This document shows, piece by piece, positions 27,698 through 36,964 of a stretch of DNA of 57,091 nt (its first letter is position 1; each line of letters begins with the position of its first letter). The stretch is taken from contig CAMFHA010000005.1 in assembly GCA_945952115.1 (NCBI GenBank), forward strand, positions 1-57,091, written 5' to 3'. The notes under the pieces are model-generated. The model saw nothing but the letters and a program-made list of their open reading frames with translations. It did not search any database and was not told the DNA's origin. The position numbers and the translations under genes are program-made. Source of the DNA: an uncultured Legionella sp. (GTDB lineage Bacteria > Pseudomonadota > Gammaproteobacteria > Legionellales > Legionellaceae).

Positions 27698-28386
27698 AGG
27701 TGCAAATAGTCGAAGCACAGGTTGAAAGTATTGCTCCGTTGACTGATAGTATTATACATTTAATACTGAAACCAAATACATATGTACCCTATCAAGCCGG
27801 CCAATATTTAAATATTCTCTGTGAGAAACAAGAATTTAGTTATTCCATTGCTAATGCTCCTTTAGGGGCTCAACACTATGAATTACACATTCGGCATAGT
27901 CTTGAAAATCCATATAACCAAAATTTATTTGCCTCCATTAAAAAAAATGGGCGTGTTACTTTAAAGTTGCCTTTAGGTGAATGTTCTATTGATAAACTGG
28001 ATACGAATCGCCCTATTTTATTTATTGCTGGAGGTACTGGTTTTGCTCCAGTACATGCCATGATAGAACAATTATTAGCTGATTCTGATCCCAGAGTATT
28101 TGAGTTATTTTGGAGTGCTCGCTCACAAAGTGATCTGTATTTAGATGAAAAAGTACTTCTTTGGCAAACTCATATTTCTCATTTTAAATATTATTCCTTC
28201 CTTACTGACGCCAGCAGAGAAAATTTATTATCCAATTTATTAATTCGTCATACGCAAGATCTGAAGGAATGGCAAATAGTATTAAGTGGCCCTTTTGAAA
28301 TGATTTATAGTATGCGTGATGTATTATTAGAGCAAGGAATACCAAGAGCACAATTATTTTCTGATGCATTTAGTTTTGAAAGCTAA
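27694..28386 (+). CDS. fre: NAD(P)H-flavin reductase
   Basis: Ferredoxin-reductase-like flavin reductase of 230 residues. FAD/FMN-binding barrel with FSYSIANAP (RxYS variant FSYS), then NAD(P) fold with [12 protein letters not shown] near 110 and a C-terminal [15 protein letters not shown]. Supplies reduced flavin, which may support UbiX/UbiD or iron reduction. ATGA overlap with ubiD shows translational coupling. Confidence 0.93.
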   Translation: MKVQIVEAQVESIAPLTDSIIHLILKPNTYVPYQAGQYLNILCEKQEFSYSIANAPLGAQHYELHIRHSLENPYNQNLFASIKKNGRVTLKLPLGECSIDKLDTNRPILFIAGGTGFAPVHAMIEQLLADSDPRVFELFWSARSQSDLYLDEKVLLWQTHISHFKYYSFLTDASRENLLSNLLIRHTQDLKEWQIVLSGPFEMIYSMRDVLLEQGIPRAQLFSDAFSFES

Positions 28387-28433
28387 GAATCTACCTATTA
28401 AACCTGTCAAAAAATAAACTCATTGACATCTTA

Positions 28434-28578
28434 TCCGACATTCCGCAGCACAGTATTTTTTAGATAAAAAGTGAGTAAATTTGAATTTTAAAGCGCAGTT
28501 TACATACAAGTAAATGAGCATTTAAAATTCAAATTTACTCACTTTTTAGCAAAAAAGACGAAGCTGCGGAATGTCGGA
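28434..28578. repeat. compound palindrome, family D
   Basis: Outer arms tccgacattccgcagc (28434-28449) and gctgcggaatgtcgga (28563-28578), perfect. Inner arms aaaaagtgagtaaatttgaa... (28466-28492) and their 27-bp perfect complement (28521-28547). Sits between fre and the large FAD-fold gene. Confidence 0.88.
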
Positions 28579-28622
28579 TCTTATTGTTCTATAATGAACA
28601 TATATAGTTCTTGAGAGATGAT

Positions 28623-31600
28623 ATGAATTCTGAATACGCTGTTGGTGTTGTTGGATTAGGCCCTACAGGGCTCATCGCTGCAATTAAACTAGCTCAAAAA
28701 TATCCCCATCTTAATTTTGTAGCTTTTGAAAAAAGATCTACTCCTATCAGGCAACAAGCAGTCTATCTTAAAGAGACGGCTAATTTTGTTCGCAGTTTGA
28801 TAACCAATGATCCAGAAGATCTGAATGTGCTACCAAGAACATCCACGTCCAATAGAGCGGACGATGAGACGAATCTTAAAGATTTAGAAGCCTTTCTTCG
28901 AAGAAAAATACCTTCTAATGTGAATGTTGTTTATTTAGATAAAGATGAACTATTAGATATTGTGCCCGACGGAGATCAACATTTTATCTCTATTCAAAAT
29001 ACATCTACAGGTAAAAAAAATGACTATTATTGTCGTCATATTTTGGGAACAGATGGAGGGCAACAATACTCAAAAACCTGCATTGAAAAGAATTTTAATA
29101 AAAAAATTAACTACATCCAGGACGATGAAATTGGTTATCATGCTTCAATTCAACTTAAAGTGGATCTGAAGCAAACTCAACCTCAAGTTACAAGAACGAC
29201 TCATAATTGGAATTCATTTCGAACCTTTATATTAAATCGTGCTTCTGTAACCAGTAAAAAAGAAAAATTTAGCGTCACTTGCGAAATTGCTAAAGATCTT
29301 TTTGAAATGACTGATCATCAAAAACGAGAGGCTATTCTTTTAGATATCGCACGAAATGCCGTTATTAACAAATATCCTCATATCAGAAAACATCAATTGG
29401 TCTTGCACCAGAGTAAAAAACATACACCGGAAATAAATAAGAAAAAAGATGAATTAAGAATCAATTGCTTTAAAACCCAACTTAATTATTGTGCAGATCC
29501 TGTAGTAGCCTTACACGCAGAACATTCAACAAGTAGTGGGGTTTATGCGCTCTTAGGAGATTTGCGTAAACCAGCCAGATATCAAAAAGGAGAAGGAGTT
29601 TCTGCAGGGGCAGCAGATGTTGATGCTTGGTTAGAATCGTTTGATGGCAACACACTTTCATTTAATACTCAACATTATATCAATAAATTAACTGAGCTGG
29701 ATAAGAAGGCTTATTACCTTACCACAGACATGCAGCAAAAAATGATTGCACTCAAGAATAGCCAAATAGGACAATCTCCAAAAGAGAACTTAGATCATTG
29801 GATTAAAAATGGAATTTTTTTTATAGAAAACAATAAATTAACCATCAATTATGATCATTTTGTAGAAGCCTTATTTAATGATGAACATTTAAAAGAGCTT
29901 AATAAGCTTTTGGATAAGAGTACTATTCATGAAGTATCGTTTAACTGCAGCAGCTATTCTAAAGTGATTCCCAAGATCATGGCAATGACTGCACAAAGAC
30001 AAGAAATAAAAACTTGCTCCTTATTCCTAGGAAATGAAATTTACTCTAATGATTCATTTATTGGTGCCTTAAAAAATAAGGGAACTTTTTTTGAGCGAAT
30101 TGAAGTGACTTGTCCTCGTCTTAAGGCAGCAGAGGATTGGCTCCATTTTATAAAAAAAACAAGTGATAAAAATGACAACCTATTACAGGAATTTGAAATT
30201 AAAACAAGTGATGGCTCGCTTAAAAATGATTTTGTTGAGCAAATAAATCTTAAATTAAGATTATTTTTAGATCAAATAGCAAAAAATCCTGAAGCATTAG
30301 AACAATTACAAGATTGGTCTAGTAGGACAAGTCTTCAAAATCATGCAGATTTACTCCAAGTTAAAACAGCTTTGTTAGAGGGAATACGCACTAATCCATC
30401 CAAATTTTATGAACAATTAAAAATCATGGATAACTCATTAATTGAGCAATCTCCTTTAAAAAGCTCTATTGGTTCAATTATCACTTTGATGGAAAAAAGA
30501 AACGCTATTGTAGAGAATACTATTCAAACTTATGAAAAGGGCAATCTTCCTAAATTTGTTGAATGGAATGATGCTCACAAGAGACTGACATTACACCTAT
30601 CAAAAGATTTTTTGGCAGAAGATGAACAACAATTGCAAAGTATTTTAACTTTTGCAAAGAAGCAAGGCTGTTCAACTTTGGTTCTTACCCTGCCAGAAAG
30701 AGCTTCAAACGAGATAGGTTACATGGAGGCTCCTTCTCTAATCATTAAGCAATTGGATACAGAATGGGGGAAAAATATTATCAATTTTGCGATAGCACCC
30801 AAAAATTCTCAAGCAGCAAATAAAAATGATATATATTATCTCGCGTCATATGCTAAAGAGGCTAAAACGGCACTGTTAAAGCACGGTAATTATTTGAAAA
30901 ATATTCAAATTGCCTGCAAACCAGCAGGTTCAAAAGAAGCTTTATTTAAAGATCTTTCACAAGAATTTAAAGCTCAAGGACAAGAAAAAGTAGTGCTTAT
31001 TCATCACCCTGAACGGCCTATCAATTGGAATTTCTCGCTTAGCTATGAGCAGCAACAGTTGCAACAACAACAGTTAAAACAAGCAAAACTAGAACAGCAA
31101 CGACGTGAGCAAGAAAGGCTAGAACAAGAAAGATTAGAGAGAGAACGGCTGGAGCGGGAAAAACTGGAACAGCAGCAAAAATATCAATTGCATCAGCAAG
31201 AGTTAGAGAAAATTAGATTAGAAAGAGAACGGCAACGACAAGAAATGAAAAAGCAAGACATTGAACCTTGTCAGACTTTTATATCTTCCCTAAATAATAT
31301 TAAAAATCATCCTGAAATCAAACATAGACATCGACGAGAAATAAGCCATTTTATTAATGATTTTAACCAGTATTGTATTAGCTATACAGAAAATAGAATT
31401 AGCAAAAAAGAATTTATACAGAAATGTCAGCACAGTTTAAAACAAGCTGAAACGCAATTTAAAAATGAAGGGACTCTATGGGATTGGATTCGGCCCGTTT
31501 TAAATGCCTGTATCAATGCTTATAATGTAATGGAAAAATTAGTAACACAACGGCAAGATAATAGGTTTGGGCTCTTTAGGAGCAAAGCAAAAGAACTTAT

Positions 31601-31655
31601 AGATGACTCGAATGAACTTAAACAATTTAAGAATAGCTTAGGCCCATCTAGCTAA
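28623..31655 (+). CDS. FAD-binding monooxygenase-like / coiled-coil multidomain protein (possible effector)
   Basis: 1010 residues from ATG 28623 (a TTG at 28611 is less likely; GAGAG precedes the ATG). Residues 1-340 look like a class A flavin monooxygenase fold: VGVVGLGPTGLIAAIKLA (GxGxxG), an FEKR acidic end of strand 2, HILGTDGGQQYS, and YALLGDLRKPARYQKGEG...ADVD as the FAD GD motif. The middle 350-810 has no family I recognise; it has repeated Leu-rich strands such as KRLTLHLSKDFL. At about 815-880 there is a highly charged coiled coil of the EQERLEQERLERERLERE type. The last 110 residues are helical. No signal peptide. Fusion of a flavin fold to a long coiled coil is eukaryote-like (compare MICAL, by architecture only), which suggests a host-directed Dot/Icm substrate. 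Confidence 0.65.
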   Translation: MNSEYAVGVVGLGPTGLIAAIKLAQKYPHLNFVAFEKRSTPIRQQAVYLKETANFVRSLITNDPEDLNVLPRTSTSNRADDETNLKDLEAFLRRKIPSNVNVVYLDKDELLDIVPDGDQHFISIQNTSTGKKNDYYCRHILGTDGGQQYSKTCIEKNFNKKINYIQDDEIGYHASIQLKVDLKQTQPQVTRTTHNWNSFRTFILNRASVTSKKEKFSVTCEIAKDLFEMTDHQKREAILLDIARNAVINKYPHIRKHQLVLHQSKKHTPEINKKKDELRINCFKTQLNYCADPVVALHAEHSTSSGVYALLGDLRKPARYQKGEGVSAGAADVDAWLESFDGNTLSFNTQHYINKLTELDKKAYYLTTDMQQKMIALKNSQIGQSPKENLDHWIKNGIFFIENNKLTINYDHFVEALFNDEHLKELNKLLDKSTIHEVSFNCSSYSKVIPKIMAMTAQRQEIKTCSLFLGNEIYSNDSFIGALKNKGTFFERIEVTCPRLKAAEDWLHFIKKTSDKNDNLLQEFEIKTSDGSLKNDFVEQINLKLRLFLDQIAKNPEALEQLQDWSSRTSLQNHADLLQVKTALLEGIRTNPSKFYEQLKIMDNSLIEQSPLKSSIGSIITLMEKRNAIVENTIQTYEKGNLPKFVEWNDAHKRLTLHLSKDFLAEDEQQLQSILTFAKKQGCSTLVLTLPERASNEIGYMEAPSLIIKQLDTEWGKNIINFAIAPKNSQAANKNDIYYLASYAKEAKTALLKHGNYLKNIQIACKPAGSKEALFKDLSQEFKAQGQEKVVLIHHPERPINWNFSLSYEQQQLQQQQLKQAKLEQQRREQERLEQERLERERLEREKLEQQQKYQLHQQELEKIRLERERQRQEMKKQDIEPCQTFISSLNNIKNHPEIKHRHRREISHFINDFNQYCISYTENRISKKEFIQKCQHSLKQAETQFKNEGTLWDWIRPVLNACINAYNVMEKLVTQRQDNRFGLFRSKAKELIDDSNELKQFKNSLGPSS

Positions 31656-31667
31656 CGAAGCAGACCT

Positions 31668-31717
31668 CATTAAAACATTTTTTTTCCTCGACCTTTGGGT
31701 TTTTCGTACGTTCTGTA
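31668..31717. repeat. family-C MITE fragment
   Basis: cattaaaacat ... cgacctttgggtttttcgta matches one half of the family in reverse orientation. Confidence 0.6.
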
Positions 31718-31764
31718 GACTTCTATTGGGAGTTTTTAGCAAATCCTGTATGATAAATAGTAGC

Positions 31765-31914
31765 ATACCCATTCTACCTGAAGATCTTGGTTTTTTCGCG
31801 ACTTGATTTTTGCGCCTGCGGAATTTAAAAAAGCTCGCAATAGGGCTGGCTATTACTTGCTTTTTTAAATTCCGCAGTCGCGAAAAAACCAAGATCTTCA
31901 GGTAGAATGGGTAT
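31765..31914. repeat. long perfect palindrome, family E
   Basis: Arms of 38 bp (31765-31802 and 31877-31914) are perfect reverse complements, beginning atacccattctacctgaaga. Inside them gcggaatttaaaaaagc pairs with gcttttttaaattccgc. The loop is about 40 bases. The ends resemble the tataccc ends of family A. Confidence 0.92.
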
Positions 31915-31942
31915 ACAAATTAACGTTCTTTATGGATAAAAA

Positions 31943-32137
31943 ATGCATACTTTTTACCAAATAATGGGGATTGCTGCTGCGGTTCTCATTTTATTTCTTT
32001 TATATCAAACTATAAAAAATAGACCAGATTATTTTACTAAAGAAAATATGAGTAAAAGTTTTTTGACTATGGGTATTTTGGCCTTAGGTTTGATTGCTTT
32101 TGTTGCCTTATTAATCCTATTACTTAGACAAACTTGA
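31943..32137 (+). CDS. small two-helix membrane protein
   Basis: 64 residues with hydrophobic segments at about 5-22 and 39-61 joined by a polar loop (KNRPDYFTKENMSK). Its stop overlaps a TTG that could start thiN, and the genes are probably co-transcribed. Similar layout to the protein at 18644-18841. No family recognised. Confidence 0.6.
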   Translation: MHTFYQIMGIAAAVLILFLLYQTIKNRPDYFTKENMSKSFLTMGILALGLIAFVALLILLLRQT

Positions 32138-32142
32138 TTAAA

Positions 32143-32790
32143 ATGCATGATTTAATTCATTTTACCGGATATCGTTCTATTTTATGTCTTAATGGTGAAT
32201 TACCTGAGACCGATTTCTTTACGCAAGTTAATTTACCTGTCATTGCTGCTGATGGGGCGGCTAATAGCTTATTTCAACGAAATATTCATCCTCTATTAAT
32301 TCTTGGAGATTTAGACTCTGTCCGCCCTGAACTGTTAGACCACTACCCTTTTTTACATATCGCAAGTCAAGAGCTTAGTGATTATCAAAAAGCTATGGGC
32401 TATTTACAGGATAAAGGTTTATTGCCAGCTATTATTGTTGGCATCAATGGTGGTTATTTAGATCATATTTTGAATAATATTAACATCTTTATAGAAAGTG
32501 ATTCTCTTTTATACTCCCCACCTATTAAAGGATTTGTTCTTAAAGAAGGTAGCACATTACATTTATCCTTGCCTATTCAAACTAAAATTTCTCTTATCGC
32601 AGTTCCCAGCGCAACAATTTCCTCTCAGGGATTAAAATGGAACCTTAATCATTCCTATTTATCTTTTCCGGGTAAAACATCATGTTTTAATCGAACCATT
32701 TCAACAGAAATCGCTTTGGAAATTCACCAAGGCGCTATCCTAGTATTGATTTATGAACAAACTATCAATGATGCTGCTGTGAAGAAATAG
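32143..32790 (+). CDS. thiN: thiamine pyrophosphokinase
   Basis: Makes thiamine diphosphate from thiamine and ATP; 215 residues from ATG 32143 (TTG at 32134 is an alternative overlapping the previous stop). Motifs of the family: AADGAANSL near 41, LILGDLDSV near 60, SDYQKAMGYL near 83 and GGYLDHILNNI near 108. C-terminal thiamine-binding beta domain is present (ISLIAVPSATISSQGLKW). Scavenging of thiamine fits an intracellular life. Confidence 0.85.
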   Translation: MHDLIHFTGYRSILCLNGELPETDFFTQVNLPVIAADGAANSLFQRNIHPLLILGDLDSVRPELLDHYPFLHIASQELSDYQKAMGYLQDKGLLPAIIVGINGGYLDHILNNINIFIESDSLLYSPPIKGFVLKEGSTLHLSLPIQTKISLIAVPSATISSQGLKWNLNHSYLSFPGKTSCFNRTISTEIALEIHQGAILVLIYEQTINDAAVKK

Positions 32791-32905
32791 ACGATTAAGT
32801 CATTACCCCCCAAAATACGCTCTTAATTTATCTTTTTGCTTGATAAATGCGCATCATTGTCTATAATTATTAATTAGGGTGTGCCGAAAATGGTTTTTCT
32901 AAATA

Positions 32906-33298
32906 ATGAGTGATAAACAAGCTTTAGATACTAAATTAGCACAAAACAAAGAATTAACTTCTTCCGAGCTATCTTCAGCTCTATTACAAGCACGAGAAAT
33001 TATCAAACAATATGTAAGTAGGCTTACCAACTCTCAAGCCGGCCCTGATGGATTTTTTGTTTCGCCAGAATTAACTGGTAAGCGAGATTTGGTTAAAATC
33101 CTAATGCACATTGATAATAGAAAAATTACTCAAGAAACAGATCTTTTAAATGAAATAAATAACCTAGAAAATCCAGGAAAATCCAATAAACAACAATCAG
33201 ATGGATTAAAAAGCTGCTTGCAAGAATTAAGAACCATTTTAAATTCTGCTATTATAAATATAAAACAGGATTTGTCTTCAACCTTTGATCCGCCCTAA
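32906..33298 (+). CDS. hypothetical small helical protein
   Basis: 130 residues, hydrophilic, predicted by eye to be mostly helical (SELSSALLQAREIIKQYVSRL). No signal peptide or membrane segment and no strong ribosome site at ATG 32906. Converges on the NRPS gene. No family recognised; it may be a small effector or a chaperone-like protein. Confidence 0.5.
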   Translation: MSDKQALDTKLAQNKELTSSELSSALLQAREIIKQYVSRLTNSQAGPDGFFVSPELTGKRDLVKILMHIDNRKITQETDLLNEINNLENPGKSNKQQSDGLKSCLQELRTILNSAIINIKQDLSSTFDPP

Positions 33299-33309
33299 AA
33301 TCAATCCTA

Positions 33310-36300
33310 TTAACACAATTTAATGAGTCTAAGCATTTCTTTCCCTAATTTATTTTTAAATTCTGAAGTCAGATTAGCTGATAAAACAAGATAAGACGTT
33401 TTACCCATTTTTAAAAAACATATATCTAATAAATTATCAATTTGTAACAAATCACTTTGCTTATCTTGCAAGGGTTCTATTTTTAAACCAAAAATAGCTT
33501 CGGAATCCGATTTATTTTTCTCAACAATAAAATTGTTCTGGACATTAATATTAATTAGAAAATAAGGGCCTTTAACTGTGTTTAATCGTCCTGTTAAATT
33601 CAAAATGTTGCGATTTAACTTTAAACGAGTAAGTGTAGCATAAACCCATATTCCTAGTTTTATAGAATATTCTTTTATAAGATTTCTTTGTATGCGAAAA
33701 GTATGCAGGCTTGCTAGTTTGACTAGATTAGAGCATTTTTGAAAAGGCGTTGTTTTCATTACTTCTTCATGAATTTCTTGCGCCAAAGAATTAAGTGTTG
33801 CCTCTTTTTTTAAAATTAGCTTAATAGGTTCTAATCTTAAAAAACATCCTATGGTTTGATCATATTCTTCATGATCGCGCGTTGATTTTACCCGATTCAG
33901 GCAAATAGGCACATTCGCTTTAATTGGAGTGCAATTGGATAAAGCGAGCATTAAAACTGCGCACAACCCATCAAGAATACTAATATGATGATGTGCACAA
34001 TATTCTTTAAATTGCTTAAGAGCCTTTTCAGGTAATTCAATATAATTTGAATAAGCTAAAGCTTGTTTTTGCATATCCGGGACAATGTATTGCTCAGGAA
34101 AAGGAAAAAGATGAGTATCTTTTAAATAATTATCCCAAAAATTTAAATCTTCATTTAGGTGATTTTTAAAATAATGTTGCTCTTGAGCAATATACTCCTG
34201 GTATATATTCTCTTCTTTGCATATCTCGTTAGCTGATTGCTCATAAAAATCAGAAAGATCTTTTAATAAAATATCTGGGCATAGATCATCTGCAATAAGA
34301 TGAGGCATAGTAATTTGCAATTCTGTACTTCCATTTTTTAAATAAAACAAGCGCGTGATAATTTGAGGTTTATTTTTAGGCCAAGGATAAAAATTCTTAA
34401 GTTGTTCAAACGAATCTTCTACAATAAGCTCACTTTCTCCATCAGAAAGTAAAGCAAGGTTTCTTTCGACTACTTTATATCCTTTATATTTCTGTAAATA
34501 ATGATTAGGGTGAAATTTTGAAATACGGTAAGACAAAATTTGATGTTTTTGCAAAAGCGCTGTAAACGCTTTATTTAAAGTAGCTATATCAATCCGTCCT
34601 TGAATACGTTTACGAGTAAAAATATTAAGTTTTTTAGCTTTAGGTTCAAACGTATCCGCGAGCCAGAGCATGAGCTGAAAATCACTTAGAGGAAGTATTT
34701 TTTTATCTATGGTTTTATGAGGATCTCTTTCTTCAATTTTGATTCGATTAGCTTTCTTAATTAATATACTTAATTGAGCAATAGTTGGTGATTGATAAAA
34801 ATTTTGTAAATTAATTTCGCGTTTAAAGAGATGATTAATTTTAGAAATAACTCGAGCCGCGGATAAAGAATGCCCCCCTAACTCAAAAAAATTATCGTCA
34901 ACACCAATACAATTAATCCCTAGCTCTTCAGACCAAATCTTAGTTAATCTTTTCTCCAAAAGTTTTTTAGGTGCTTTATAGCTGGTACTGGTTTGCTCTT
35001 GAGGTATTGGTAAAGCCGCCCTATCTAATTTTTCATTAGCATTTAATGGAAAAAAATCCATTTTTACAAATAAGGCAGGAATCATATATTCCGGTAAAAA
35101 TCGTTGTAAATAAGTGCGCAGCTCCTGTAGATCTAAATTGTTTGCTGATTCGTTTAATAAATAATAGGCTATTAATCTTTTTTCTTTCGAATATTTGTCC
35201 GAGGCGATTACTAGCGCTGTTTTAATTGCTGGATGAGCCGTTAAATGATGTTCTATTTCTTCTAATTCTACTCTAAAACCACGAATTTTTAGTTGATGAT
35301 CTATACGACCGATACATTCAATTGCGCCTGAGGGTAAAAGACGGCACAAGTCTCCTGTTTTATATAATTTTGCTGTTTTATCAGTTGGCTCAAAAGGATT
35401 TTGAATAAAATAACGTTCGGTTAAATCCGGATTATTTAAATAACCACGAGCAAGACATAAACCACCTAAACAGAGCTCTCCATCTTCCATATCATGAGTG
35501 ATAGTAGAGTTTTCTTTTAAAATATAGAAAGAAGCCTGAGGCATTACATAACCGATAGGTACGGTATCATTTAATTGATTTACATTGTGTTTATCCACTA
35601 CAAATAGGCTGACTGCAACGCTCGCTTCTGTAGGCCCATATTCATTGTATAAGCGATGGTGTGGATAGTGTTCTAACCAATGCTTACAATCAATAGTTGC
35701 TAAATTTTCTCCTGCAAGCATTATTTTTTTTAAATGAGGAAAAGATATTTTTTTATTCTGTATTTCATAAAATAAAACTTTGAAATAACTCGGAGTAATT
35801 TTAATAAGGCTGATATTATTGTTTTGTAAATAATCAATATAACGACGTGGATCTTTTTTAATCATTTCTTCACAAATAACTACGCTTAATCCTAAGGTTA
35901 GAGGAACAATAGTTAAGGTTAATGCAAAATCAAAACTTGGATTAGAAGAACAATCAATTTTTTCTTTAGCACCCTGTATACATTCTTTTGCAAACCACGC
36001 AGCATAATTTACTACACTTTGGTGCTCAATTAAGACTCCTTTTGGTGTGCCTGTAGAACCTGATGTATAGATAATATAAGCTAAATTCTCAGCGCTGACA
36101 GCACTATTCGGATTGTCTTTAGAGTAATGCTCAAAAGCAGTGCTCGAAAGTAATAGAACACAGCCTGAATAAAGAGTAAATTTTTTTTGATGACTCTCTG
36201 TAGTTAATACTATAGTGGTTGCACTTTCTTTTAAAATAAGCAATAACCGTTCTTCTGGATGAGTTGGATCTAAAGGGATATAAGCGCCTCCCGCTTTTAA

Positions 36301-36525
36301 TACTGCCAAGATAGCAATAAAGAACTCAAAAGATCGCTCCATACAAACAACAACAGGCATATCAGGTTTTATTCCTTGTGCTCTTAAATAATATGCAAGT
36401 TGATTAGCTTTTTGATTTAATTGCTCATAAGACATTATTTTTTTGTTAAAAATAAGCGCACTTTTTTTAGGACTTTTTTGTACTTGTAATTCAAAAAGCT
36501 CATGCAGGGTAGAGGAGTAATCCAT
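33310..36525 (-). CDS. single-module nonribosomal peptide synthetase (A-T-C)
   Basis: 1071 residues from ATG 36525, which has an AAGGAG site; the longer frame to 36570 runs into a MITE. Adenylation domain about 1-510 (A3 YTSGSTGTPKG at 153-163, A5 NEYGPTE at 294-300, A7 YKTGDL at 388-393, A8 RGFRVELEEIE at 415-425, A10 K499). Carrier domain with DDNFFELGGHSL, phosphopantetheine Ser553. Condensation-like domain about 611-1060 where the usual HHxxxDG is PHLIADD at 741-747: the second His and Asp are kept, the Gly is Asp. There is no thioesterase. Specificity positions read by eye as D-F-T-K-M-A-E-V-A-K, closest to my recollection of Asn/Asp codes. No phosphopantetheinyl transferase or tailoring gene is adjacent. 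Product unknown. Confidence 0.88.
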   Translation of the reverse strand: MDYSSTLHELFELQVQKSPKKSALIFNKKIMSYEQLNQKANQLAYYLRAQGIKPDMPVVVCMERSFEFFIAILAVLKAGGAYIPLDPTHPEERLLLILKESATTIVLTTESHQKKFTLYSGCVLLLSSTAFEHYSKDNPNSAVSAENLAYIIYTSGSTGTPKGVLIEHQSVVNYAAWFAKECIQGAKEKIDCSSNPSFDFALTLTIVPLTLGLSVVICEEMIKKDPRRYIDYLQNNNISLIKITPSYFKVLFYEIQNKKISFPHLKKIMLAGENLATIDCKHWLEHYPHHRLYNEYGPTEASVAVSLFVVDKHNVNQLNDTVPIGYVMPQASFYILKENSTITHDMEDGELCLGGLCLARGYLNNPDLTERYFIQNPFEPTDKTAKLYKTGDLCRLLPSGAIECIGRIDHQLKIRGFRVELEEIEHHLTAHPAIKTALVIASDKYSKEKRLIAYYLLNESANNLDLQELRTYLQRFLPEYMIPALFVKMDFFPLNANEKLDRAALPIPQEQTSTSYKAPKKLLEKRLTKIWSEELGINCIGVDDNFFELGGHSLSAARVISKINHLFKREINLQNFYQSPTIAQLSILIKKANRIKIEERDPHKTIDKKILPLSDFQLMLWLADTFEPKAKKLNIFTRKRIQGRIDIATLNKAFTALLQKHQILSYRISKFHPNHYLQKYKGYKVVERNLALLSDGESELIVEDSFEQLKNFYPWPKNKPQIITRLFYLKNGSTELQITMPHLIADDLCPDILLKDLSDFYEQSANEICKEENIYQEYIAQEQHYFKNHLNEDLNFWDNYLKDTHLFPFPEQYIVPDMQKQALAYSNYIELPEKALKQFKEYCAHHHISILDGLCAVLMLALSNCTPIKANVPICLNRVKSTRDHEEYDQTIGCFLRLEPIKLILKKEATLNSLAQEIHEEVMKTTPFQKCSNLVKLASLHTFRIQRNLIKEYSIKLGIWVYATLTRLKLNRNILNLTGRLNTVKGPYFLININVQNNFIVEKNKSDSEAIFGLKIEPLQDKQSDLLQIDNLLDICFLKMGKTSYLVLSANLTSEFKNKLGKEMLRLIKLC

Positions 36526-36547
36526 CTCCAAGCTCCTTATTTTTACT

Positions 36548-36671
36548 TCAGGACTGAGGAACAACTTCAAACTCTTCGTTAAAAGAATGTTTTAATTTGG
36601 TCATTTAGTATCCCTAAACGCTTTCATTAAAACATTCTTTGCTCGACCTTGAGGTTTTTCGTACGTCCTGA
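36548..36671. repeat. MITE-like element, family C
   Basis: tcaggact...aaaagaatgttttaat...attaaaacattctttgct...gaggtttttcgtacgtcctga. Immediately upstream of the NRPS ribosome site. Confidence 0.8.
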
Positions 36672-36842
36672 ATTTATTCTATTTAAATGAAATCCTTTTA
36701 TTAATTATTAATAGTAAACTCTTGATAATTCCAGTTTTTAAACTTTTTTTCTCTTCAATTCAGATAAAATTAATTGGAAAGAAACCCAAAAAAGAGAATT
36801 AAATGTTTCATTTGACTATTATTTGTACTATATCATTAAGGG

Positions 36843-36941
36843 CAGGACTTACGAAAAACGCCAAGAATGAAGGCTTTTAGAAGTACAAAGGACCGAATTA
36901 AAACATTCTTTTAACGCTGAGATTGTGTGTTTTTCGCACTA
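36843..36941. repeat. MITE-like element, family C
   Basis: caggacttacgaaaaacgcc...gaccgaattaaaacattctt...gtgtttttcgcact. Opposite orientation to 36548-36671; right end diverged. Confidence 0.75.
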
Positions 36942-36964
36942 AACAATATTTTTACTAGGAGTAT

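Larger units (their letters stand above)
36526..36964. other. divergent intergenic region with two family-C MITEs
   Basis: The NRPS/protease gap contains inverted family-C copies at 36548-36671 and 36843-36941, with about 170 A+T-rich bases between. The NRPS promoter must lie in or beyond the first copy. No gene seen. Confidence 0.6.

Noticed and set aside
36526..36570. Longer N terminus for the NRPS
   Set aside because: It reads into a family-C MITE, and the ATG at 36525 has an AAGGAG site.
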